Positions 37,319 through 43,481 of a stretch of 64,000 bases of DNA are shown here, one piece after another. Every line of letters starts with the position of its first letter. Within the stretch, counting starts at the first letter, position 1. Under the pieces are notes generated by a model that was given only the letters and a program-made list of their open reading frames with translations, did not search any database and was not told the DNA's origin. The stretch is from Arachnia propionica (GTDB lineage Bacteria > Actinomycetota > Actinomycetes > Propionibacteriales > Propionibacteriaceae). The stretch covers positions 1 to 64,000 of the forward strand of contig NZ_RQYT01000012.1 in NCBI RefSeq assembly GCF_003932785.1. Reading direction: 5' to 3'. A program made the position numbers and the translations under genes.

Positions 37319-37968
37319 GCTGGCCCGTGTTGCCCCGGTTGAGAGCTGACCTCCCACCGGAGTGGGTTCTTGCCGAACCACCACCGATCCCGGACCTGCC
37401 GGGTCTCACTGCGACGCGCTTGGGACATGCCCTTGTAGCGCTGAGGTGTGCTGACCATGCAACGGATGCCGAGATGGTAGCGGCGTGGATGTCCTTGCCG
37501 CATTTGGCGGAGACCTGGCAACAGGCCTGGCCGACGGAGCGGTGGATGAGCCACCTCGAGGCCCAGTTGGCCGGAACCTATTCGGTTCCTGCGATCGTGC
37601 TCTGGGAGGGGGCTCCGGTGGGGTATGTGGAGATCTATCGGGCAGCTCGAGATGAGGTGGGACGCTGCTATCGTTCGGAGCCACACGACATGGGATTCCA
37701 CATCGCGGTGGGGCGACCTGAGCTGACGGGACGGGGACGGTTCTCGCCCCTGTTACCGATTCTGGCCGACGCCCTGATGGTGGCCGATCGCTCGTGTGAG
37801 GTGGTGGTGGCAGACCCGGATGTGGACAACGTCCGGATGCATCGGGCGTTGTCCCGCCATGGTTGGCAGGGGGGTGCCGAGATCGAGACCCGTCCTGATC
37901 GTCGCATCAGGCTGTTCCACCGTACTGCTGCACACCTGGATCCTGCGAACCGGGGGCTGCTCGCATGA
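37288..37968 (+). CDS. GNAT siderophore N-acyltransferase (MbtK/IucB-like)
   Basis: A 226-residue acyltransferase of the siderophore-biosynthesis GNAT group: AETWQQAWPTERWMSHLEAQL, VGYVEIYRAARDEVGRCY, the signature PHDMGFHIAVG and GRGRFSPLLPILADALM. In mycobactin synthesis MbtK acylates the lysine epsilon nitrogen, later N-hydroxylated, to make the hydroxamate; this gene should do the same. The start is uncertain. GTG 37288 has GAGGGA at the right distance but overlaps the IrtB-like gene by 31 bases; GTG 37306 and 37315 are alternatives. No dedicated fatty-acid genes accompany it, so acyl chain length is unknown. Confidence 0.87.
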   Translation: MEGGCSVAGVSWPVLPRLRADLPPEWVLAEPPPIPDLPGLTATRLGHALVALRCADHATDAEMVAAWMSLPHLAETWQQAWPTERWMSHLEAQLAGTYSVPAIVLWEGAPVGYVEIYRAARDEVGRCYRSEPHDMGFHIAVGRPELTGRGRFSPLLPILADALMVADRSCEVVVADPDVDNVRMHRALSRHGWQGGAEIETRPDRRIRLFHRTAAHLDPANRGLLA

Positions 37969-38696
37969 AGGCATCTTGGGTGGTGGAATTGGGTAGCCCC
38001 TCGACGGTGGGTGGGGCCACCTTGGTGATCTGTCCCCATGCAGGGGGAGGGCCAGCGTTCTATCGCGGGTTGGGCGCTGCTCTGGGGGAGGGGATGAGGG
38101 TGTGTGCAGTGAACTATCCGGGACGGGAACGTCTCATCCGGGAGCCTCATTCACCGTCGCTGGGTGTTCTGGCTGCCTCGCTGGTGGAGCAGGTTCAAGG
38201 ACTGCAGGAGCCTGTCGTGTTGTTCGGACACAGCATGGGCGCGATCGTTGCGTTCGAGGCTGCATTGAGCCTGGGGGAACAGCTTCGTGGGCTCATCGTC
38301 TCCGGACATCCAGCGCCGACGCAGGGGTCTCTGGACCGCGGCCTGCATCGTGCACATGATGACGTACTGGTGCGCCAGGTGGAGGAGATGGGGGCCGTTC
38401 CGGAGGGGTTGTTCCAGCACCCGGAGTTCAGGCATCACCTCATCAGGCTGCTGCGTCATGATCTGCGTGCCGCCGAGACCCATCGCTGTCGGGAAGGAAC
38501 CGTTGGTGTTCCTCTGGTGGCCTACGCGGGGGAAGTGGACGCGGTTGCTCCTGCGGCGGATGTGCGTGCTTGGGCGTCGATGACCTCGGTCCGATTCCGG
38601 AGTCGTACCTTCCCGGGAGGGCACTTCTACTTCACGACGTCACTGGACGCCGTGGCCGCTGCCCTCCGCTCCGATGTCACGTGGTGCACGGCCTGA
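37965..38696 (+). CDS. Type II thioesterase, second copy
   Basis: A 243-residue thioesterase with ICPHAGGGPAFYRGL, the nucleophile elbow FGHSMGAIVAFEAA, an acid position around YAGEVDAVAP and the catalytic His in FPGGHFYFTT. It is the last gene of the siderophore unit and overlaps the acyltransferase (ATGA). It is clearly related to, but not a close copy of, the first thioesterase, so the two may serve different carriers (editing versus release). The next gene is a lipoprotein with its own leader. Confidence 0.9.
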   Translation: MKASWVVELGSPSTVGGATLVICPHAGGGPAFYRGLGAALGEGMRVCAVNYPGRERLIREPHSPSLGVLAASLVEQVQGLQEPVVLFGHSMGAIVAFEAALSLGEQLRGLIVSGHPAPTQGSLDRGLHRAHDDVLVRQVEEMGAVPEGLFQHPEFRHHLIRLLRHDLRAAETHRCREGTVGVPLVAYAGEVDAVAPAADVRAWASMTSVRFRSRTFPGGHFYFTTSLDAVAAALRSDVTWCTA

Positions 38697-38748
38697 CCGA
38701 AGCGCACACAGGGGATATGCTCGGGGCGAGTAGCAAGGAGAGAAACGC

Positions 38749-39234
38749 ATGAAGCTCGCAGTCCGTCTGGCTGTTCCCGTGTTGGCCGTGGCCGCCCTCG
38801 CCGGGTGCGCGCCCTCCTCGTCGACGGCGGCCGTGGTGGCCGGGACGACCATCACCCGCGGTCAGGTCGACGCCGCGCTCGAGGCATGCAAGACGATCAA
38901 TCCCAGGATGCCTGAACTCCTGGTCGTCCAGTCACTGACCCTGCGCGAGGTGGCCCTCAAGGGGTACGAGCAGATCGGCGCCCCGGTGGATGAGGCCGAA
39001 CTGGACAAGGCCGTTCGTCAGGACCCCGCAGTCAAGCAGGTCGAGGGTACGGCCTGCTGGCCCGTCGCCCAGGGCTTCTTCCTCTTCAACGCGATGCAGA
39101 CGAGCCTCGAGCCCGCGCAGGTGGAGGTGTTCGACCAGATCCCCGTCGAGCTCAACCCCAGGTATGGGAAGTTCGACCTCAGGGACGGTTGGGATCCGGA
39201 GGGCGGCTCCCTGTCGGTGCTCTCGGAGAAGTAG
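38749..39234 (+). CDS. SurA-N-like lipoprotein
   Basis: A 161-residue exported protein with a lipoprotein signal (VLAVAALAGC; lipidated Cys about 20). A short region follows that resembles the N-terminal part of SurA/PrsA-like foldases (GTTITRGQVDAAL...), but no rotamase domain is present. GGAGAG precedes the ATG. Its stop overlaps the mazG start (TAGTG), so the two are cotranscribed. Similar lipoprotein-mazG pairs occur next to mfd or eno in related Actinobacteria. Function unknown. Confidence 0.75.
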   Translation: MKLAVRLAVPVLAVAALAGCAPSSSTAAVVAGTTITRGQVDAALEACKTINPRMPELLVVQSLTLREVALKGYEQIGAPVDEAELDKAVRQDPAVKQVEGTACWPVAQGFFLFNAMQTSLEPAQVEVFDQIPVELNPRYGKFDLRDGWDPEGGSLSVLSEK

Positions 39235-39866
39235 TGGCCGATCGGGGGCAACTCGCGCGGTTGCGTGAGGTGACCGACACCCTGCGGGTCGAGTGCCCGT
39301 GGGACGCCAAGCAGACGCATCGAAGTCTCGTCACGCACTTGGTTGAGGAGACCTGCGAGGTCGTCGACGCCATCGAGGCGGGCTCCGATGAGGAACTGCG
39401 TGAGGAGCTCGGCGACCTGTTGCTGCAGGTCTACTTTCATGCCCGGATCGCGGAGGACCAGGGGCGCTTCGACCTCGACGACGTCGCCGCGGGGATCGCT
39501 GACAAGCTCATCTCCCGCCACCCGTGGGTGTTCGAGGCCGAGGAGGTCCCCGAGGATCTCCGGGCCACCTGGGAGCAGATGAAGCGGGCGGAGAAGGGAC
39601 GCACCTCGTCGCTGGACGGCATCGCCCGGTCGCTGAGTTCGTTGGCCCGCACCCAGAAGGTGATCTCGCGGGCGCGGGCCCATGCGGTCCCCGTCGACCT
39701 CCCCGACGGTGCCATCACGGCGGAGGAGGTCGGCGAGCAGATCCAGGCGCTCGTGGCGAGGGCACAGGCGAGCGGCGTGGACGCCGACGCGGCCGTCCGG
39801 TCGGCGTTGCGGCAGCTCGAGTCCCGTATCACCGAGGCCGAGGGCAAAGCCACGCCCGAGACCTGA
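39234..39866 (+). CDS. mazG: Nucleoside triphosphate pyrophosphohydrolase MazG
   Basis: A 210-residue MazG that hydrolyses NTPs to NMP and pyrophosphate. The metal-binding EExxE...ExxD pattern is present as VEETCEVVDAIE and EELGDLLLQVYFHARI, preceded by the usual CPWDAKQTHRSL. The C-terminal half is shorter and less conserved, as is usual in Actinobacteria. GTG 39234 overlaps the lipoprotein stop by one base; any longer start would extend deep into that gene. Confidence 0.92.
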   Translation: MADRGQLARLREVTDTLRVECPWDAKQTHRSLVTHLVEETCEVVDAIEAGSDEELREELGDLLLQVYFHARIAEDQGRFDLDDVAAGIADKLISRHPWVFEAEEVPEDLRATWEQMKRAEKGRTSSLDGIARSLSSLARTQKVISRARAHAVPVDLPDGAITAEEVGEQIQALVARAQASGVDADAAVRSALRQLESRITEAEGKATPET

Positions 39867-39969
39867 CCCGCGACCGAGGGCTGCTCCGCGATCAGAGCCT
39901 GCCCGGCCCCCGCTCGAGCCTGTGCACGAACCGCCGTTCTGCTTCGTTTGGAACGTTTCAAACCGCGTC

Positions 39970-40851
39970 TCAGCCAAGCAAAGCGGCGATTCGTGTACAG
40001 CGGGGCGACGCGGTCCCGGCGGGCACGGGGCGTCGGTTCCTCTTGAGCGCGGACTGGATGGCGTGCAGGGTCGACGGCCATTCGTCCACCAGCTGGCGGT
40101 GGGTCACCCTGATCGTGTCGTACCCGCGGATCATCGCCTCGCGGTCCCGACGGCGATCGGTCTCGAAGCTGTCCTCGTTGTCGTGCCACTGCTTGCTGTC
40201 CCCCTCCACGATCAGCCTCCCCGCCACGAGCAGGTCCACCCGGCCCACGCCGGGGATCACCACTTGCGGCACCGCTCGGAGGCGATTCCGGGCCAGCCGG
40301 AAACGGAGCACGCTTTCCAGGGGTGACTCGGCTGCAGCGGTCGCCAGCGACAATGCCGTGCCGATCCGTTCCCCGGCTCCTTGGAGGAGGAAGTGGAGTT
40401 CTGCCCGGGTCCTCAGCCCTCGATGAAGGATGCTGTCCAGGGAGACGACGAGCTGTTCCGTCGAGTGATGGCGGGCCTGGCACAACAGGGCGTGGTCAAG
40501 GGACTGCGCCACGTGGCGTGACGGGTCGTCCCTGCGCTCACAGAGGCGTGCCCTCTCGGGGAGCGGACGGGTGCGATGGCTGTATCGCGGGAGCTGCAGG
40601 TGCAGATCCGCGTCGTTCCAGGTGTCGACTCCGTGCAACAGAAGCGCCGATGTGCACGCGAGCGACGCCCCCGCCGTGACGGCCGCGACCACGTCCGCAT
40701 CCGCCTCGGGGAGTGCGTAATGACACCGATCCAGCCGGGTGAGATGCCCGACGGCGACGGCGGCGTCGAACTCGCGACGCGACATGCCGGAACGCAGGGC
40801 CTCCTGTCGCGTGATGATGCCGAAACCAGGGTTGCTCAGGTAGATGCTCAT
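39970..40851 (-). CDS. AbiEi-antitoxin-like protein with DUF559 nuclease-fold domain
   Basis: A 293-residue protein of a type common in Actinobacteria. The N-terminus (GIITRQEALRSGMSRREFDAAVAVGHLTRLDRCHYALP) is the AbiEi-type winged helix, and the C-terminus carries the DUF559/Vsr-like fold (VDLLVAGRLIVEGDSKQWH...DRRRDREAMIRGYDTIRVTHRQLVDEW) with the Asp, Glu-x-Asp and Lys expected of a nuclease core. No AbiEii toxin is adjacent, so a complete toxin-antitoxin pair is not seen. It stands alone on the minus strand between mazG and the repeat/Y RNA region. Confidence 0.8.
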   Translation of the reverse strand: MSIYLSNPGFGIITRQEALRSGMSRREFDAAVAVGHLTRLDRCHYALPEADADVVAAVTAGASLACTSALLLHGVDTWNDADLHLQLPRYSHRTRPLPERARLCERRDDPSRHVAQSLDHALLCQARHHSTEQLVVSLDSILHRGLRTRAELHFLLQGAGERIGTALSLATAAAESPLESVLRFRLARNRLRAVPQVVIPGVGRVDLLVAGRLIVEGDSKQWHDNEDSFETDRRRDREAMIRGYDTIRVTHRQLVDEWPSTLHAIQSALKRNRRPVPAGTASPRCTRIAALLG

Positions 40852-40965
40852 ACTTCTTCATGGGCAGCATCAGCCGCGATCGGTCACCTCGCGCCCTCGT
40901 TCCCGTGAACTGTGGAAAAACCCACGGGCGTCGTGGGCAGGAACCGCCGGGTTGCTTACCCGAGC

Positions 40966-40991
40966 CTTCGATGTCAACGCTGACATCGAAG
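40966..40991. repeat. Perfect hairpin in the AbiEi-like/Y RNA intergenic region
   Basis: CTTCGATGTCA, loop ACGC, TGACATCGAAG: an 11-base-pair perfect stem. No T-tract follows on either strand, so it does not look like a simple intrinsic terminator. Just after it, GCGGCGATTCGTG (40997-41009) repeats the last codons region of the AbiEi-like gene (39986-39998). A smaller hairpin, CCCACG/CGTGGG, lies at 40921-40937. Confidence 0.6.
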
Positions 40992-41014
40992 CAGGGCGGC
41001 GATTCGTGCTCAGG

Positions 41015-41062
41015 GTTGGCGACGGGCGAGGTTGGCGACGGGCGAGGTTGGCGACGGGCGAG
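41015..41062. repeat. Three perfect 16-bp tandem repeats
   Basis: The unit GTTGGCGACGGGCGAG occurs three times head to tail with no mismatch (41015, 41031, 41047). There are no spacers, so it is a short minisatellite, not a CRISPR array. It lies about 150 bases upstream of the Y RNA promoter. Confidence 0.85.
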
Positions 41063-41130
41063 GGCAGGGGGGCGTCGGGGCCAACGGCGTCAGAGCGGGT
41101 GGGTGGGCGTCGGGTGGTGAGAGGGCGGAG

Positions 41131-41200
41131 GCAGGCGAGCCGGGGTCAAGGCAGGCGAGCCGGGGTGAAGGGCGGCGAACCGGGGTGAAGGGCGGCGACG
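41131..41200. repeat. Imperfect 20-bp tandem repeats next to the Y RNA promoter
   Basis: Three copies of a CGGGGT(C/G)AAGG-type 20-base unit begin at 41141, 41161 and 41181, preceded by a partial copy. They end 10 bases before the -35 hexamer at 41211. The 20 bases at 41131-41150 recur exactly at 63575-63594, so the unit is a dispersed element. Function unknown. Confidence 0.7.
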
Positions 41201-41210
41201 CAGCACCCGG

Positions 41211-41239
41211 TTGACATGCCTCTGACAGGTGTGTACTGT
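41211..41239 (+). promoter_or_regulatory. Consensus sigma-A promoter of the Y RNA array
   Basis: TTGACA (41211-41216), exactly 17 bases, TACTGT (41234-41239): a perfect -35, optimal spacing and a good -10. The predicted start is near 41246, three bases before the closing stem of the first RNA module begins. It is the strongest-looking promoter in the window, as expected for an abundant small RNA. No comparable promoter was seen between the modules or before the Ro60 gene. Confidence 0.8.
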
Positions 41240-41245
41240 TCTACA

Positions 41246-41392
41246 CAGCTGGTCCGAACGGGCCGGAGGAGATCGGTTATCACTGATAATGGACGAGTCG
41301 CGGGTTCGAATCCCGCCCCCCTCGGGGGTAGCTCAGCTGGTAGAGCAGTCGGCGAAAGCCAGCCGGTCTTCACACCATGTCCGTTCGGCCCC
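41246..41392 (+). ncRNA. Y RNA-like module 1 with permuted tRNA-like domain
   Basis: The closing stem pairs 41251-41263 (GGTCCGAACGGGC) with 41379-41391 (GTCCGTTCGGCCC), one mismatch and one wobble. The 5' strand GCTGGTCCGAA resembles the conserved start of animal Y RNAs. Inside lie GATCGGTTATC, a tRNA T-arm (GCGGGTTCGAATCCCGC, 41300-41316), an acceptor-like stem CCCC/GGGG capped by CTCG, and a D-arm TAGCTCAGCTGGTAGAGC (41329-41346). T-arm before D-arm means a circularly permuted tRNA, the plan of bacterial YrlA RNAs that bind Ro60. The Ro60-family gene follows at 41910. Confidence 0.8.
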
Positions 41393-41414
41393 ACAACTTC
41401 ATGTTCGTTTCGCT

Positions 41415-41546
41415 GGGTGGGCCGATGAGGGTCGGTTACCTCAGGGACAGGGAGGTTGCGGGTTCGAATCCCGCCACCGTTGGTGTGGCTCAACCAGGCA
41501 GAGCGCCCTGCTCCGGTCCTCGCCACCACGTCCGCCCGGCCCACCA
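41415..41546 (+). ncRNA. Y RNA-like module 2
   Basis: The closing stem has nine perfect pairs: GGTGGGCCG (41416-41424) with CGGCCCACC (41537-41545). The order repeats module 1: GTCGGTTACC, T-arm GCGGGTTCGAATCCCGC (41458-41474), acceptor-like stem CACC/GGTG with loop GTT (41475-41485), then a D-arm GCTC/GAGC enclosing AACCAGGCA. The 3' side CTCCGGTCCTCGCCACCA parallels AGCCGGTCTTCACACCA of module 1. Only 23 bases separate it from module 1, too few for a promoter, so it is probably cotranscribed. Confidence 0.75.
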
Positions 41547-41558
41547 CAATTCCATACC

Positions 41559-41713
41559 TGCTGCCCGGGCCGACGGTGTTCGGTTATCGGTAAATCCCTT
41601 GGAGCAAATCCTCGGGAGATGGGGTTCAAGTCCCCAAACGGATCGCCACCCGATGATCCGTCAGAACGCCCCAGGCGTTCTGACGCCGGATGCCACCCCA
41701 CGCCCGGGCAGCC
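41559..41713 (+). ncRNA. Y RNA-like module 3, divergent (no D-arm)
   Basis: The closing stem is perfect over 11 pairs: GCTGCCCGGGC (41560-41570) with GCCCGGGCAGC (41702-41712). TTCGGTTATC and a T-arm TGGGGTTCAAGTCCCCA (41620-41636) are kept. The acceptor region is replaced by CGGATC/GATCCG (41639-41660). Where the D-arm should be there is an 11-base-pair hairpin, GTCAGAACGCC-CCA-GGCGTTCTGAC (41660-41684). Membership rests on position, stem, GGTTATC box and T-arm; function may differ. Confidence 0.65.
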
Positions 41714-41717
41714 CTCG

Positions 41718-41870
41718 TGCTCGGCCCGGGCGGGCCGAAGAGTGTCGGTTATCCCTCTCACGGAAGAGACGCGGGTTCGAATCCCGCCCCCTTCGGGGTA
41801 GTTCAGCGGTCCAGAACACTCGGGCGCAAGCCCCATCCGGCCCTCACCCCACGCCCGCCCGGCCCCAGCA
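41718..41870 (+). ncRNA. Y RNA-like module 4
   Basis: The closing stem pairs 41719-41735 with 41853-41869 over 17 positions with two mismatches. The order is the GTCGGTTATC box, T-arm GCGGGTTCGAATCCCGC (41771-41787), an acceptor-like stem capped by the stable tetraloop C-TTCG-G (41791-41796), then a D-arm GTTC/GAAC (TAGTTCAGCGGTCCAGAAC). Distinct stems and loops from module 1 with the same plan suggest selection on structure. It ends 40 bases before the Ro60 start codon and no terminator follows. Confidence 0.75.
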
Positions 41871-41909
41871 CCCCATGACTGCCATGGCAACCAGAAAGGA
41901 GGCGACGTC

Positions 41910-43481
41910 ATGGATCCCCTTCGCAGCATCAGCACCCGCACCACGCCGCAGAACGAACCGGCGGACTCGCGTCAGGTCCCCAACAGTGCGGGCGGCCACA
42001 CCTTCCAGCTCGACGATCGAGCACGCCTGCGTCGCTTCCTGACCCTGGGCGTCGACGGCGGCACCTACTACGCCTCCCCGCGGGAACTCGCGCTGGACAA
42101 CGCCCAAGTGCTCGCCCGGATGGCGGCAGCCGACCCGGTCGGCCTCGTCGAGGCCATCGTCGAAGTCTCCGAGGGCGGCATCGCGCCCAAGCAGGGGCCT
42201 GCGCTGTTCGCCCTGGCCTACGCCACCTCCGTCGCCGACGCGGCCCCGCTCGCGCTGGCGGCCCTGCCCCGGGTCGCCCGGACCGGCACCCACCTGTTCG
42301 CCTTCGCCCGCTACGTCGAGCAGTTCCGCGGCTGGGGCCGAGGACTCAGGCGGGCCGTCGGGAACTGGTACCTGGACAAGGGCGCGGACGCCCTGGCCTA
42401 CCAAGCGGTCAAGTACCGTCAGCGCGAGGGCTGGAGCCACCGCGACCTGCTGCGACTGTCCCACCCGGCGACGGTGGTGCCGGAGCTGCGCTCCACGTTC
42501 GAGTGGATCACGCGGGCCGCGGTCGACGACCACACCCCGGCGTTGATCCGCGGCTTCGTCGAGGCCCAGGCGGCCACCGACGTCGCCTCGTGGACCGAGC
42601 TCATCCGCAGGCATCACCTGACCTGGGAGATGCTGCCCGACGCGGCCCTCAAGGAGACCGCCGTCTGGGACGCGCTCCTGGACGTCGGCATCCCGCAGAC
42701 CGCGCTGCTCAGGCAACTGCCGCGCCTCACCCGGCTCGGGATGCTGCCGGGGCTCGGCGGCCGCACGGACGAGGTGTGCGCGCAGCTCACCGACCCGCAG
42801 CGGCTCCGTCGCGCCCGGGTCCACCCCGTCGCGATCCTCGCGGCCGCCCGCACCTACACCGCCGGGCGGTCGTTCCGGGGGACGGCCACGTGGGAGCCCA
42901 CCGCCAAGGTGAGCGACGCGCTCGACGCCGCCTTCTACGCCGCCTTCGGGCAGGTCACCCCGGCGGGGAAGCGGACCCTCATCGGGCTGGACGTCTCCGG
43001 GTCGATGACCTGGGGCGGACTCGCGGGCACGCCGCTCTCCCCGCGGGAGGCGTCGGCGGCGCTCAGCCTCGTGCAGCTCGCCACCGAGCCCGCCGTGCAG
43101 GTCATGGCCTTCCAGGACCTGTTCGTCCCCCTGGACATCTCGCCGAAGCAGCGTCTCGACGACGTGCTGCGTCGGATGGAGGATCTGCCGTTCGGAACCA
43201 CGGACTGCGCGCAGCCGATGCTGTACGCCGAGAAGCGGAACCTGATGGTCGACACCTTCATCGTCCACACCGACAACGAGACCTGGAGCGGGAAGATCCA
43301 CCCGCACCAGGCGCTGCGCCAATACCGCGAGCGGACGGGGATCGATGCGAAGCTCATCGTGGTGGGCATGACCGCCACGGAGTTCACCATCGCCGACCCG
43401 GAGGATCCCGGCATGCTCGACGTGGCGGGCTTCGACCTGAGTGTTCCGAACCTCATCTCGGAGTTCTCGCGTGGGCTCTGA
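41910..43481 (+). CDS. Ro60-family TROVE-domain RNA-binding protein (Rsr-like)
   Basis: A 523-residue ortholog of animal Ro60 and bacterial Rsr. The N-terminal two thirds are the HEAT-repeat TROVE ring (GGHTFQLDDRARLRRFLTLG, GGTYYASPRELALDN, FAFARYVEQFRGWGRGLRRAVGNWY, LAYQAVKYRQREGWSHRDLLRLSHP). The C-terminus is a von Willebrand A domain with an intact MIDAS motif DVSGSM, Thr in FGTTDC and Asp in HTDNET. Such proteins hold Y RNAs on the outside of the ring and feed misfolded RNA ends through it, often with PNPase. A strong site (AAAGGAGG) precedes ATG 41910. Four Y RNA-like modules lie directly upstream. Confidence 0.95.
   Translation: MDPLRSISTRTTPQNEPADSRQVPNSAGGHTFQLDDRARLRRFLTLGVDGGTYYASPRELALDNAQVLARMAAADPVGLVEAIVEVSEGGIAPKQGPALFALAYATSVADAAPLALAALPRVARTGTHLFAFARYVEQFRGWGRGLRRAVGNWYLDKGADALAYQAVKYRQREGWSHRDLLRLSHPATVVPELRSTFEWITRAAVDDHTPALIRGFVEAQAATDVASWTELIRRHHLTWEMLPDAALKETAVWDALLDVGIPQTALLRQLPRLTRLGMLPGLGGRTDEVCAQLTDPQRLRRARVHPVAILAAARTYTAGRSFRGTATWEPTAKVSDALDAAFYAAFGQVTPAGKRTLIGLDVSGSMTWGGLAGTPLSPREASAALSLVQLATEPAVQVMAFQDLFVPLDISPKQRLDDVLRRMEDLPFGTTDCAQPMLYAEKRNLMVDTFIVHTDNETWSGKIHPHQALRQYRERTGIDAKLIVVGMTATEFTIADPEDPGMLDVAGFDLSVPNLISEFSRGL

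Noticed and set aside
41015-41200. Possible CRISPR array
   Set aside because: The repeats are contiguous 16- and 20-base units without unique spacers, and no cas genes are present.
41324-41346. Start of a normal tRNA gene (GGGGGTA then GCTCAGCTGGTAGAGC)
   Set aside because: No anticodon arm follows and the T-arm lies upstream, so it is part of the permuted tRNA-like domain, not a tRNA.
41216-42042. Open frames across the Y RNA array (both strands)
   Set aside because: Their products are biased and contain repeated translations of the T-arm (RVRIPPP, GSNPA types), a known artefact of tRNA-like DNA.
43471-43481. Frameshift extension of the Ro60 gene into the HTH gene
   Set aside because: The von Willebrand A domain of the Ro60 protein ends normally at its stop, so overlapping coupled genes explain it better.
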